Shown here in pieces: positions 40,609-54,569 of a stretch of DNA of 64,000 bases (position 1 is the first letter of the stretch; every line of letters begins with the position of its first letter). The notes under the pieces were generated by a model that saw only the letters and a list, made by a program, of their open reading frames with translations, was not told where the DNA came from and did no database searches. Made by a program: the position numbers and the translations under genes. Source of the DNA: Litomosoides sigmodontis (Eukaryota > Nematoda > Chromadorea > Rhabditida > Onchocercidae); contig OY718806.1 of the NCBI GenBank assembly GCA_963070105.1, positions 6,531,865-6,595,864 of the forward strand, given 5' to 3'.

Positions 40609-43600
40609 AACAACAAACAATAACATCAAGGAAATGCGAACTCCCCGCTACCTAGACTCAAATCACGACGAACTACGGCCAACACAGGTTGAAAGTTTCA
40701 CCAACCTGGAATTCAGAATTCGGCACTTTAATTACTACCAATAAAATTCGTGAAATTCAGAATTCGGTATCTTTAATCACTTCTAACAGAGTATCCCCGC
40801 TATGAAACTCGGTAATCTCGTCCAGAAACGTTGGTTAGGAGAGGAAATGCAATAAACGAGTTTAATGCACTGTGAAATTTAACGTCCAAGATCTTTTATT
40901 CTTGTAGAAGGAAAAATGTTTCTGACGTTAGTCAGGAAATAATGCTAAACAGACATTTCCCTATTTCTGTGCTTGCAGAAAATAATTTCTGCATTATCGT
41001 GCTGTTGCATGTGATCATAATCAGATCTTTCCATCAACTGCTGTTCACCCACCCGGTGTGCCGACTTCCAGCAAAATTATACCGTTAAAAATATGGAAAT
41101 TCATCATCCAAAAGGATAGAAGCAAATTGTCTCAGCATTGCACTTCTTGTTTGCATGCGTACAACAATAACACAATGCCACTTACTTATTTGGACGAAGT
41201 TAGAATTGATTAATTACCCGTAATGTTACGAAATGAATGTTCCGATCGAATGAGCAGTGCCTCATGGCACGTCACAAATTCCTACAGGAAGGAGCTACTT
41301 GAGAAAATCAGTTTCATTTCGAGGCTATCAGCTGGTTGGGATATTTGCCCGTAATAGCAGGAATGGCGCTTCGATTAGCTTTGTCGCGGAGCTCCGAAGG
41401 TATTGGGGGTTACCGGATGCTGACAGTTGCTTTTATTTTAGATACCGTGACGAATTTAGCTGAAGTAGAAGTTCATGGTATTCGCTCAAGGTGCTGATTT
41501 GACAAGTCATTTTGAATATCGCAGCGTTTTCTGACGTGTTACGTAAGATTCCACGCATCAGCTGCGAAAAGCAAAATGGTTAGTGACGTTCCCAAACAAC
41601 AGGTAGAAAAAAGGTAGAACAATGGAGCCATCTTGGGATGTTAAACCTCCGACGTATCAAACCCGGCTTACTAGGCCTGTCAAGCAATTTGTATTCATTT
41701 AGTTTTTTACATATATTTACCCGATGTTAATCTGCTTGTTTTCCACTGATCTAGCCAAACTGGACGCGCGTTTTTTGGGGTGCCTGCTTTTGGTCTTATC
41801 CATTATACGTTCTCTCCAATTTACACCGCGTTGAGGTTACCAAATACGACATGTATGGAAATTTAATACAAGATAAGGTAAGCGCGCGACCTTTAGGCCG
41901 TATTATGAACTCTTGGTTCAAATTACTCAGTAATTCAGCTTTTGCTATGCAAAAGCTGACCATGCATCCATTTCTTTGCAGTCTTTGTCCTTTAGGACTA
42001 TATGCCTAACATGCTCAGTACTGTCCCCCCCCATCATTCTACTCTGTTTTAGGCGGTCGCGGAATATTGGTGGCGCTATCCATCTAAAAAAAGCGTTCAG
42101 CAATAAGCACTCAGTCCTGACTGCAAAAATGACTATATTCTATATATAATCCACCGTCAACAGTGCATTCGACGAGACTCTAAATGCAGATAGTGTGGTA
42201 TGCTTCGAAGACTTCAGGTCCTTACGCACTCTGTACGAGTTTCCATAGTCACAGCACTTAGCTCTATTATTCACCAATTCCTTTGAATGTTATCTGGAAT
42301 CTAGTGTAAGCTAAAATAACCCAGAATCCTTCTAGTTATATGAAATGTCGTGTCACTTGGGTAAATGTTTCCATTTAGCCTCTTGTGATTAACTTTTTTC
42401 AATCACGAGGTAGCATTACCACCGATTCGAAAACAATAATAGGATAGTCATCAAATATGATGGATAAAAAAATATAAAGACTGCAAAACTACTACCGTTG
42501 TTACACTACAAATTCCTTTCCTCCAAACAAAGTTCCAAAACCACTTCCCAAAATTCAAAAATTTTAATTTGAAAAAGTTCACGATGCAACCTTTTCCTGA
42601 ATGGGGTTTGCATATAAAACATCATGGTATTTAGCATACAAACAATAACATGAAACGTACAAACACATCGCAGATGGAAGTTAAAAATGTAATGTGACTT
42701 ATACACATACAAACGTACAAATCATATAAATCAACATATCTCTCAAAATATATAATCAATATAATCAAAATACAATGCAAAAAACCAATGAATAGTGACG
42801 TTTACACAATCAATCAATCCACTATGAGTAATTAAAAGACTTTTCGGGATATTAACAATTATTCATGAAATAGTTCTTAAGCTACGTAACAAATACGACA
42901 AATTCACAAACGAAGGACATGCTATAAATAGCTCAGTAACAAAATATCATTTGAAACATACAAATGTAAAATAAAACAAATAGAGAAAAGCCAGTAACAC
43001 ACTGTTCCCCTGACAAGTGATTTCATTTTGTCTCGCCCGAAATATTTCGGTACTGTCACATGATATGCTGGAATCGTGACTACGTCTCGCAGGTAGCTAA
43101 CTGCTGCACGGCCAAGTAAATGGGAGTGTTGAGACATGACCAAAAACAATCACAATAAGTACATTTCGTTTCAAGTACACCGGATACCAAGCAATGTTTC
43201 CTCAGCTCGGAAGGATAGCAGCGATGTCTCTCTACGACCTGAGCAGGCCACAGACTCAGAAAGTTAAACCTTCCTTGCCCCTAAACATATTTCAGTTAAA
43301 GAAATCCCTTAACTTCGTAACCAGCATAACTTTTTTCAATAAATGCCCAGAGGTAGAAAACAAGCGACAAAGGACTTGCACTACCAGAATCTCTGGTTTT
43401 CTAGTCGTAAATCTACTTAAAAGTGAATTAAAATTCTACGCTTGATAAAAGAAGTGAAACAAAACATTCCTTATTAAAATGGAAAGAAATTAACTAAAAA
43501 AAAAGTGGAAAAATTGTCCGTGGAAATTATTCGCTTCGCAGTCACCTAATTACTTCTGAATTCGGGAAAGTTACCGCTACGTGGATGCTTTCCAGTAAGC

Positions 43601-44526
43601 ATAGATGATTTAAAAAAAAACGCTACTATCGTAGAACACAGTCACACAAGGCATTCCTGGGAAAGATAGTGCGACAGAATTTTATCAGAAAAAGGAGTGC
43701 GCAGTCTACATTTTGGTGGCAGCATGCTGAAGACAAAAAAAAGCACCAAAGAGTATTTTCTGTTAAATAACCGCTGCTGCTTCTAGCCCTCAGTGAAAAC
43801 GTTGAATCAACGGCATACTTGAATCATGAAGAAACACTAAAAAAGTCCACTTATCAATCTGGATTTATCTAGTTATTGACGAGATTACGAGACTAAAGAA
43901 TCTAGATCACGTTAATGAATAGATTGCTAAATTAATCTATTTTTTCCCATCTAGTAATCTAGATTTTTTTTCAATCAGACTTCGCGAATGTAAACACTAT
44001 ACCACAATAACTCAATATCCTTCGAGATTTGAAAATACACAGCAGTGAGCGTTGCCACCTTCATGAATGACTTCCCTTCTTTGATTCTTCATGATGACCG
44101 CGCTGAATTGGAAATATCGGTGCAATTCATGTATGATATCCACATTTTTCATTTTCGCTACTTCCAGGTACTACCACTTCAAACTTCGGGATGATTTATG
44201 TAGATTTGGCCCACCGTCCTTCAAACCTCCGCTACTTTCTAATATTACTTGATTAGATTTAGCCACATCTTCGTTCCTCTTTTCGCTACTTATTTCCTCA
44301 GAGAAGGACGAAAAATCTGCGAGCAAAAAAAATCAGCTATCACAAAATTAGGAAATAACCGAACGGAAAGTAACTGTGCCAAAAAAGATCTATATTTCCG
44401 AAAACTGCGTCCCAAACTAGAAAAACATGCAAATTAATTTTGAGCAAGAATTAAGATGAACAAAACAAAAGAAATTTGTGAGGTGCTAGACTTAATTTTA
44501 GGATTCATATTTGTTTTCTAAAAATA
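40609..44526. other. Gene-poor region between U2B'' and mep-1
   Basis: About 3.9 kb with no firmly supported gene. It contains a diverged direct repeat near 40709-40780 and an AATAGATT/AATCTATT inverted repeat near 43918-43941 among several ATCTAG words. A minus-strand frame at 42922-43149 (ATG start, 75 residues, hydrophobic C-terminal half) is the most protein-like candidate but shows no known domain. Confidence 0.45.
40709..40780. repeat. Diverged direct repeat of about 28 bp
   Basis: Two copies sharing AATTCAGAATTCGG and a following CTTTAAT(T/C)AC segment, at about 40709-40735 and 40752-40780, upstream of the U2B'' gene start. Confidence 0.7.
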
Positions 44527-47500
44527 TCAAAAACAAAAAGCATGCAATAGATAGTTCTCTATCAGAAATCCCACAAAGCTAAGCATGGACGTAGCTAGGT
44601 ATGGCTGCCAAGCAAAGCGATGTTCACCTAAAATAAAAGAATTGAAAAAATACCCGATGTTGAGCTGACGGCATTATTCAAAGCAGAATTTTGCGTAGGA
44701 TTTTTAGGATGTACGGTGTTCAGATGTACTTCGAGCTTACTATAGCTACTGCATTTGAAGGCACAAACATCGCAGCTGTACATAATTTCGGCAGAACATA
44801 GTTTTACCTGATGATCCGTCACCAAGTGTTGCAACATATTGAAAGCGTATTGCTAGAAAAAATTGCTTCTTAATAAAATTAAATAGGCTAAAAAACCTAC
44901 AAAGGTGCTTAATGAAGACACTATCAATTTAGAATTAGTGATAATCAATATTAAATGGCGTATATAAGTATTACCTTCCCACAATGTTTGCAACGCCCAC
45001 CATCTTCTTTTTTCTGTGCTTTAGTTAAGAGATCTGAAGTAACAAGGCCATGTGCCATGACAAGATGCCGTTCCAATCCCTCATATGTCCAAAATCTATC
45101 ACGACAACGACTACATGCCAATGGTGCACCCTGCAAAAGATGACTTTCACATTTCTTCATTAACGATATACACAAGAAATCACAAACTGCATTTGTTAGT
45201 TCAAAAAATGCTTGCTTGCCTGTTGCATATCTGCTGATGTTTTTCCGCGCATCTGTTTGTGAAAGAGTTGCAAATGCGTCAGGTACCGGTCCCTATCCTG
45301 AACATTCTGATCACATATTTCACAAACATTGTTGTTATGCCCAGAGGATATAACTCCACCTAGTTGTGCACGAGATGCTGGAACCTGCAAGCAAGAAATC
45401 CACAAATTTCAGCTTACGATTCATGATACTCCACTCTGATTAAAATGAAAATCTTGGGTAATATGGGCACTTTTTCTGTTGTAAAAAAACACTATAATTC
45501 ATATAAATCAGCTATTTAGCGTTAGTGTTAGGAAGACCGTGTTTAACAAAATTTACCCAAATTTCCTCTCACTTTAAACTCACAACACCTTTCATTCCAA
45601 ACTCCTGTTAGACTATTTTGATAGGCACAGCAAAATCGTTATGGTTATTTAATGATATTTTAAAGACGAAGCTAATTGGAGCGATATAAAACTGAAAAGT
45701 TAATTTTCTACACCATGAGAATTATTTTGCACTAAAAATATCCAGTGGCAGTCTATGATATATCATCAATCTTCCTGCATTACAACCTTTAGCACTACCA
45801 CGTTTTCATAACAAATATATGTATATACAACTATAACTTGCAAACGCTTTCTAAAAGCACAAAAAAAATACTTGGGGTGGCGCCCTGATACGTCCTGCAA
45901 GTGAAGCAGCTGCATGTTGGGCCACAGTTGGTCCACGAATTCCAGGAGCTACCCCCCGCTGAGCGAATAAAGACAATCCTGGGGCACGCATTCCACTAAC
46001 GGCAGCGCGCTGCAGTTGTTGTTGCATGGCTAAAAAGTACCATAAAATGAAGCGAACAGGGTTTTATAAACATAATGAAAAAACAAAAATTGACAAATTT
46101 AGAATAACACATGAAAAAAGTACACAGAATGCTATATATATAATTTGTAACGCAAACCAAAATCACACATTGTTTCCTTACCTGCCAAGAGACTCGGGTT
46201 TCCCATCAATGAAGACATCTTTGCCTGCTGCTGATGATGAGCAACCGCTTGCGCTGCTCTTATCCTCTGCTATAAATTGTTTTAAATTATTTGGCACATC
46301 AGAGAGAAAAAGCACTACAGCTCCTGATTTCATTTTATTTATAACAGAGGATATAAATAGGTAAATAATGATTTATTTTATTGAAATAAATTTATTTCAA
46401 AGACTGAAGAAACAAATGTTACCAGCCTGAATTAAAAATGACAAGTATTTAATGGCTATTTTCAAGTGAATTAATTTAATGCAAAACCTCCATCACCAAA
46501 TAGTACCTGCTGTAAGAGAAGTGCAGCTTGCTGTTGCTGAGCTGCCAAAAGTGCTGAATTAGTCACGGCAGTTTGACTACGTCGTTGCTGCAACTGTTGT
46601 TGCTGCTGCTGTGCCAGCTGAGCACGTTGCAGTTTCTAGAACGAATTCAAAAAAGAATGGTTACTGGAGGTAGTAGAGTGATTATAAGATGCGTAAACAC
46701 ACTGAAAGATCGTTATGTTGTCAAAAACAATCATGAAATTCATGACATTGCCTATCTGCAAATAAAAAATTATAAGCATACCTCCACTTGTTGCCTCTGC
46801 GCCACTTGTTGTTGTTGCAATATTGTTGGATCGACAGGAGGCTTATCCCATAACCAGTGATTTATAGCGCTAACATCTTGCGGATGCTTTGGTGCCATTA
46901 TAAGGCTGGAACATAACAGGGAATGAGGTAAGAAATCCACTGGAACAAAGACGAAGATAATAAATCTTTTAGCTCAACGATAAAAACAATCTTTTTTCAT
47001 GTCTGTTGTACGAAAACTTAGAATATTTCTAAGGCAGATCACATTCCACCCTCACCGAACTCTATTCAGATCTCGTCGACACATTTTTAGATGCTGATCT
47101 CGTTGTCCTTTGTACATGAAATCTTCGTTACAACAAGGACAAGGGTTTCGAGGAATAGCTTCCTCTTTCCCAGCTACTAGATCGTGTTCCCTTCTGAAAT
47201 TCGCAGAATGAACCAGGACATTATTTTTTTATTACAACAATTAAGGAAATAAAAGCGCGAGATGAACAAAAACATACAGATAATGTTGCGAAATCATATT
47301 TTCATTGGTGAAGAATTCAGGGCATAGTGCACATTGATATTTCCTCCCATCAAAGTGTGGTGTCTGTCGGTGAACTGAGAGAATGATTCGTGACTCAGTT
47401 CGAAAGTTGCACAGCTGACATGTATACTGCTTCAATTTATACGGTTCATTTTTCTTTCGTAAGGCTTCCCACACTGGTTTAAGCTGTTGTGCAACCTTAA

Positions 47501-49859
47501 ACATAAGATATATGTTCCACATAATAAAGACATAAATGCATCTATAAATTATATCGAAAGAAATGTAGGACTCTGCACTTTGGAACTAAAATGTTTACCA
47601 TTAAAGAATGGATATCTAAAAAACCTGTTTATATGTTTCCATATTTTTCGGAGTTTCAGGTAAATTTTTTGCATGGACGATGTCGGAATACGTAGATTCT
47701 TGGACAAGATCTTGCCCAATGTCCATCAATAATTTTGTCATATGAGGAGCGGGATGCCCTAATTTCAGTAAATGTCGTTCGCGTTTTTCAGCTTCGGAAA
47801 GTTTTGGTCTTTCATCGCCGAACATCCGTCCAATTACTTTTGACAAAGGCGCATCAGGATCATGCTCGATCAACAAATCCACAACCTGTAAAGGGTTCAT
47901 CGGTCTCTGCGTGCTAAATTTCTCGTGACTTGAAAAAAAAAACTCGTTATAGCATTGCATTTTTATTTCAAAGGAAATACGCTTTAATGTCTCCTCAAGT
48001 TCTAAAAAATACTTTGTAGGTAGTTCCAGTAAATGCTGAAAAATACCTGCGATGGTGGAAAACTAATGGTGTTTGGCAATACCAACTGCTTGTCCAATAT
48101 GAGTTTCCGAACTGACAAAGGTTCACGTTGCACTTGAATATTGATAGCTCCTAATAATGCATCCAACACTTTCCTGCATAGAAAATGCAGCAAAGATAAT
48201 ATGCTAAAGAAGGCATAAAATTATCGATTCATGATTTCTGTCTTCCATTAGATACTCTTAAACCAAATAAGTCGCCACATTAGAGATGTCCTGTACCATA
48301 TATGCCTTTCAAATTACTCCTATTTACCATAGAACAATTAAAGACCTTCGTGTGATCCAAGTAATAGTTTCTAGAACAAATAACGCAACAACAAGCTAAC
48401 AGGCATAAAGCAACCAAAACACTAAATTCTTACAAAGCTTATAATCGACTCACAGCACTCGCTCACCTTTCAACATTTGCATTTTTATCGATTGCATCTT
48501 TGACATAGGCTTCTAATTTGTTCAGTAAAGCCTCACCGCTTGTCAACTCCGGTTTCTTTTCCCCTGTCTACAATACACTTCATTTAAAAATGTTACGCAA
48601 CATAGCATACAGTTCTGATAAAGTCACAACCAAACCTGAGTGTCTGGATCATCTGGCACTGGTGACTTTGCTTTTCTCTTTTTCTCAGGTGGCTCACCGC
48701 TTGAATCAGGTTCTTCGCGGTCGTCATCTAACTCTACAAAAATAAGGAAATTTTAATCGCTGTAACACTAGTCCAATGGTTTGTTTTTCAAAAATAAATA
48801 CAAAGCACACATTCACCATCAACTTTTGGCAGTAAAGTACAGTGATCAAAACGTTTTTCAACAGGAAAAAAAACAAGAAACATAAAATTATGAAGCTGGA
48901 ACAACGCACAACTTGAACCTCAATTCAATAATTGATCACCTTGTGTTACTAGTATTAATTAACGAAGACAATATTGCAAAAATTACAACAATGACCTATG
49001 CATTCCACAACTGTCGATTTATTAGTACTATCTCCGGCGAATATTGGCGTCTTACCATTCCCCTTATTACCGCAAAGTTCGTTTTCAATTAAAATGCCTT
49101 TTTCCATTGCATCCAATCCGTTAGAATCTGCGAAATATCTACCGTTCATCTCAAGGAACAAACAATTTTCTTAAAACCTATCGCAATCTAATTTCAAATA
49201 AAAAACAAGACCACGTCCTAAAAGTAATTTATGCTAGGCCATATAAAACAGAAGAAACCCACAAAAATGAAATATATGGAAACAACTTCAAAAACGCACC
49301 CCTTTTATCAATGTCGTCAAAGCAACCATTTTCACCGGAAAAAGTCGGCCTGGTGCAATCTCCATTAGTGGTTTCATTTCGATGCTGTTCATCATCATCC
49401 ACAACTTTTCCACTAGCCCAGATACCATTTCTGATCGCTTCTATTGATTTATCCATATAATTTCTCGAAGTTTTGTCTGAGATCGAATTGTTCTGAGCCC
49501 TCTTCAGGGACGTCTGCAAAATACAAATGAATTAAATCATCACAGTTATCTGATCTAAATATAAATATGTATGTAAATGCCTTATGTAAATATGAAAGAC
49601 AAAAAAAGATCACTGTAGCCTCTGTATTAGACTATATTTTAACCTTACGAATGGTAATTCCCACTTCACTTCCTGCGTGCAAGTAGACTCAATATACGTA
49701 GGAATTAGAATTATAAAGCAAGATAGTGACTGTGACGTGTCTCGAGAATTTAAAAACTACTTGTAAAGCAGAATTCACGTCAACACCAAGTGACGCATGC
49801 GCTTCGCTCTCAGTTACTTTACAATTATTAGTCGTCGACTCATCATCCAAAGTAATCAT
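44527..49859 (-). CDS. mep-1: MEP-1-like seven-zinc-finger chromatin repressor
   Basis: Seventeen minus-strand exons in phase: 49859-49761, 49513-49300, 49127-48996, 48733-48636, 48567-48467, 48173-48047, 47906-47625, 47495-47278, 47193-47056, 46905-46782, 46635-46507, 46266-46182, 46029-45872, 45384-45220, 45130-44975, 44852-44654 and 44627-44527, about 841 residues, close to the roughly 870 of C. elegans MEP-1. Seven Cys/His fingers are visible, with first cysteines near residues 377 (CQLC), 406 (CALC), 441 (CPCC), 656 (CEIC), 696 (CSRC), 737 (CKHC) and 767 (CDVC). The Gln/Ala-rich region lies between fingers 3 and 4, and PPEKKRKAK near 165 is a likely nuclear localisation signal. In C. elegans, MEP-1 works with LET-418/Mi-2 and HDA-1 to keep germline genes off in somatic cells. 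Exon 7's acceptor and the last exon are the least certain. The intron after exon 14 uses a GC donor. Confidence 0.85.
45218..45222 (-). other. Non-canonical GC splice donor (GC-AG intron) in mep-1
   Basis: On the minus strand the exon ends CAACAG and the intron begins GCAAGC. There is no GT in the remaining open frame before a stop. Using GC joins the exon in phase 0 to the TTTTGCAG acceptor before 45130, linking zinc fingers 4 and 5. CAG|GCAAG is the usual context of functional GC donors. Confidence 0.75.
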
Positions 49860-52800
49860 TTTGTAACATGCACCACGAAAACAGAACGGTTAAAGAAGCA
49901 CCAACTGAAAACAAGTACCCTATACTCGGGAAACATTTGTCAGAAAGTAAACCGCTACACGTAATATTTTAGTAAGCATCGTAAACCAAAAAATGTAAGG
50001 AAGCCCTTCAACTCCAACAGTATATTCAACAGTTTAAGTGTCATCGGTGCCCAATTATTTCCGGTGACTCTCTCAAATCCAGCACCAGTTTAGCAGGACG
50101 GAAGTGATACGGGAGAGTTGTCCCATTATGGAAATGGACTAAATGAAAGATATCTCGCACACCTGAAAACCGGTCAAGGTTCATCCGAAACGCATGCGTT
50201 TGCGGTCACTTAACACTACTCCTGCACAAGGTGAAAATGCGACAAGCAATCCAGCTTACAGAAGATGATGCATAACAAATGGCTCCAAGACGGAGCAGCT
50301 GTAGGGAACGGATGTCTCATCTTCAGCCCAACTAGAGAGAATACATTATCTGTAACAGATTCGAAATTTCATGGATAAAATACCGTGAACATAAGCAAGT
50401 AGGGGAGTATACGGAATGTGACTTAATTAGTAAGAGAACCGGATGACGAAGACTGTTAATGAGAATCCCGGTCGACGTCTGCAATCCGTTCGGTTTCGGT
50501 GGGTTGCAGCTGCCGCGTGCGAATTCAGACAGTTGCCGCATGCGAGAGCGTCTACATATCGATCGATCCCAGAGCAACATATACCCCCACACCACAATAT
50601 ATATTGACGGTGGCGGTCCACGTCAACTCAACAGCAAAACCCACTCGACAGCATTTAAAGAGATGGAACCTAACCGTGATTAACTGGTAATCTCCGGTAT
50701 GGGAAAGGGGTGGGGGGTAGGAGGAGGAGGAAGAGATAACAAATCAGTCCCGTACGAGGAATCTACGTATCCAAACACTTATTGGAGGTTAGAGAGGAAA
50801 ACCTGAGGACAGTCTTGAAATACTCAGGTTTTCAGCTAACGTACGAACTTTCTAAGTATCTTTCAAGCTCGAACTCATGAACTACAAGACTAGTCTAGAT
50901 AGGACTGATATTTTACAAGCAAATGCAATCTGTACAGATCCTCTCCCAAGTTCAAATTCGTTGGTGTTTGCAAAATAATCAGAAAATCCTACGATTCTCA
51001 ACTAATAAAACAGAGTCATTTATGGAAAACGAACACTGGAAAATGTTTTGATAGCATCGTAATCTTCAATTCAGATTCCCAGCGATCTTTCGCGCTACGA
51101 ATTTCAGCATACCTCTCCGGCCTCAGCTTATTTACTTTTCATATTGGCACATATTTGATTTTTCAGAAGGTTTAGATCACACTTAAATATTTCGTATAAT
51201 TTTAAAATGTGTAGTACCTCGCCTAAGGGTGTTTTTGAATTAAAAGTTGATGTGAAAACCAAATACCTGAGCTTAATTCATTATTCCATTCAAAACGCTC
51301 ATTACTTAGAAAAAGGAATCATGTGTTATAGCAAACTCTTGTATACCAAATCCCAGTACTTCACTACATTTTTGAGTGACTATTTAGAATGGCCAATAAA
51401 TAAAGTTAATGCTGGCTTTGATTTCATGATAGCATAAAAGAGACCAAAATTTCCTACAACTGTGATCCGGTTCCACTTGTCCTTGTAATACTGTAGAGTT
51501 CACCGACTCCCACCAAAAGAGCGCTGGTACAGGGCTCAGTAGCTGGGGGGAGAATCGTAAAAATATATCCGAATTACACAACACGCAAACCCACAGGCTC
51601 TGTTGGCGCTCACTGTTAATATTCAAATTTCAAATGAAAGCATCATACTTTTGGAATTTGAAGAAGCACAACAAGCACACTTGCGTAACAAGTAATGAAA
51701 AGAGTGATTGTGCACTCTTTTTTCCAGTTAGTCTCTAACCAACGTTTCATCCTTTATATAGATATATATATATACGTATGTACATATACTCCTAAAACTG
51801 TAGTTTCTCTTCACAACAAAGTTCAATATAGATCCAAAGAAGGCAACCAGCCTATTACTATAATTAAATTAACAAAAGGATGCCACCTGCTGCTTCCATC
51901 TGTCATTAAAATCATGTCAGTTATATATTACCTGCTTGTAAGATTTCTTTACTTGCGACCAGAAATGAGAACTCTTGAAACACCCTAAATTTAAAGGAAT
52001 GAGTGGTGCAGCTATGAGCTGCTGCAAAAACTCAACAAAAAAAGCAACAATTGTGATATGCACCTGCGCTTCTCACCACCCCAAGCGTACGTGGCCTCAC
52101 TTCACAATACAGCCAGCCATCTTCGTAGCAGCCTGAGCGTAAAAACCCAACATACACTGACATACATGAACATACACAAATACCGATACCGACACACCAC
52201 ATAGGCACTTGCAGACAACGCCTGAACAATTGATGTCGGTCGTGCCACACCACCTCTTCATTTGTCTTCGCCGCGTCATCGCGCGGCAGCAAGAATCAGT
52301 ATCGCGGTAGTTATGAACGTCACTGGATAGATAGGCAAAGGAAGCACGGCCGACACTACCGCTGGTGGTCTGTGGTTGTGTTCAACAGTTCCGTCTTATC
52401 GCTTTCTCCAGGTTGTGGCCAAAGGTGAATGAATCACAGAACAAAGAGGTGCTTTAATATTGTGTACATTTGATTCCCGCAGAGGTCCGGAAAATCTGAG
52501 CTTAAATTTTGGAGGAAACTTAAATATATTAAATTTTATTTTAAAAGGTGGCCAAAACCCACTCTACAGTAGAGATGTATTTGGTATTGAAACTGTATGG
52601 GAGACCGTGTGAACTGAGCACTGCAGAGCACTTACGCAGCTGTCCCACAAGCCAAAACTGAAGTCTCTCCCATCCTAGCGCGTAATAATGAAAAAGTGAG
52701 GAGAAATTGTAGAACGGGAAATATCGATCCACTCGGCCCTAACATGTATACATTGTTGTTCTACTATGAGCCGCATTAATATACGTTGATGGGTCAGAAA

Positions 52801-54536
52801 CAGTACAGATGAAGGAGCCTTCTGAAAATGCGATATTCCGCAAGCATTAGCCACAGAGTGCGGAATAATTTCAGACTTACACTGCATAGCATGTAAACTC
52901 ACTTTGCTGGTTAGTATGTTGAATATTGTGAATTTGTTTTGCTGCTAGCTGGGATTATTTCGAAGGCTAAAAATTGTTACCATCGCATTAAACACTTGGA
53001 AGCTTTCTCAAATCAAGCAAGGCACGAATAGCTAAAACGACCTGGATGACATAACACACTGGGTGCATACCGGTCGCTTAGTAATTGCAGTCAAAAACGC
53101 TACGATACATTGCTTACGGGAGACTGTATAAACGGATATGAAAAGGTTGGACAAGATAAAAGTTCATCGAAATTTGCGGCACTGGCGAGGTGGGAGTGTG
53201 CGCATGCTTCAAAGCAAGGGGGAAGGGAGACTGGATAATAAACCATTTCACATTCAGAAACGGGGATTTTTCATTGAAAAAGAGCAATTTTGAATAAACG
53301 TCAACGCAAGTGACATTGTGGAGAAACCAACCGCACGAGATAGACCTCCGCCGGTTTGCAATGTCTAGTCTGCTGAATGTACGCTTCACGCTGTCACTTA
53401 AGTCGGTGTTGTTTGCTTCATGCTTGACTGTCAAATATCTTTGTGACACCCTTGGTATTCAGGTTTTTCCACTCGAAATAAGGCTTCCACCATAAGCAAT
53501 CCAATAAAACCAGGAATTTCTCATAAAATTTTCGCAGGAAGCCAACGTAGAGATAGCTTAGGACTTAGGTAGAGCGTGAATTACATAGAACGCTCTGACT
53601 ATTGGCTCTTGTTAGGGCGGTAAAAGCTTAAAAATTGCAGGCGCACCAGTTGCACTACAACAAAAGCACTGTGCAACACAATCGGAGGGTTATGGACAAA
53701 GCAAAAATTATTCAGTTATATGCAAATAGCACAGCATCAGTGCTTCTATTCTAAATGCTGGCAGCGCAATGTCGCCCGATGCGGTGACTCACCAAGCATA
53801 ACTCTCGTAGACCACAGGTGTCTTAGCGATTCGTTCTAATCTACTTACAGTCGATAATAACGTGTAAATACTGTATTGTTCAAATAAATTATGCTGATGG
53901 ATATTGATAACATTCGTGCAAAACTTCACATTTTTTTCGAAAATGTACACAAAATTTCTTGCAAGCGAAGTTACAATTTTTGCAAGTTTCCTTGCAGTAA
54001 GCTCTGATAAGAAAGATGACATAGTTCAATACTAAAAATTCCAGGTATAATGAATTACTAGAATTAAGCAACCAAATCACAAACACTGTGGACACCTTAT
54101 CCAGTTTAGTTTTTAGCACGCAATTTATAGTTTCATTTACTGAGTGAATTATGTATTACGTAAGCGTCTGCTAGGCGATCTCTTTTACTGCTTTCAAATA
54201 TACGACGTTATGCTTCAAGCTTTGCTTACATTCCCAAATAGAAGCAAAAGTCATCCTAGTGTCATTTACTCCGCCAACAATCAACTGCTAATGCTTCCTG
54301 GGTGAATTTTAACAATTTCCGCATTTTGAACCTAACAATATTACATTCCAGCGTATACAACGGTCCTAGCAGGAATTGGCAATTGACCAAATTTTCCGTA
54401 CACGCGAAGCTTGAGTTGGGTAGGAGATGATGTCCATGTCGTCTACAACGTGCTGATGGTGTGACTTATTTCTTATTGGGGAAGCGACGGGTTTGGTATT
54501 TATACGCTCTATGTTGACACTTCACCTGCCAAGTCA
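49860..54536. other. Divergent intergenic region between mep-1 and the TADA3-like gene
   Basis: About 4.7 kb between two genes transcribed away from each other, so both promoters are here. It includes a G-rich stretch near 50700-50740 and a TATA-rich tract near 51759-51788. A plus-strand frame at 51207-51437 (76 residues) reads as moderately protein-like, but I find no domain or splice partner. Overlapping frames near 50332-50690 and 52032-52292 look accidental. Confidence 0.45.
51759..51788. repeat. AT-rich TATATA simple sequence
   Basis: A short run of TATATA and TACATATA words in the region between mep-1 and the TADA3-like gene; simple-sequence DNA. Confidence 0.7.
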
Positions 54537-54569
54537 ATGGAAACTTTAGAACGGTTAGAGAGATCATGA
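54537..54569 (+). promoter_or_regulatory. Short upstream ORF overlapping the TADA3-like start codon
   Basis: An upstream ATG at 54537 opens a 10-codon frame whose TGA stop overlaps the main ATG (sequence ATGA at 54566-54569). If both lie in the same mRNA, ribosomes could terminate and restart at the main frame. Trans-splicing between the two ATGs would remove it; I see no strong acceptor there. Confidence 0.4.

Noticed and set aside
50332..50690. Overlapping open frames on both strands upstream of mep-1
   Set aside because: They occur on opposite strands in a GC-richer patch and none has a domain or splice partner.
51207..51437. Plus-strand 76-codon frame between mep-1 and the TADA3-like gene
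   Set aside because: Moderately protein-like, but isolated, without acceptor, donor or family resemblance.
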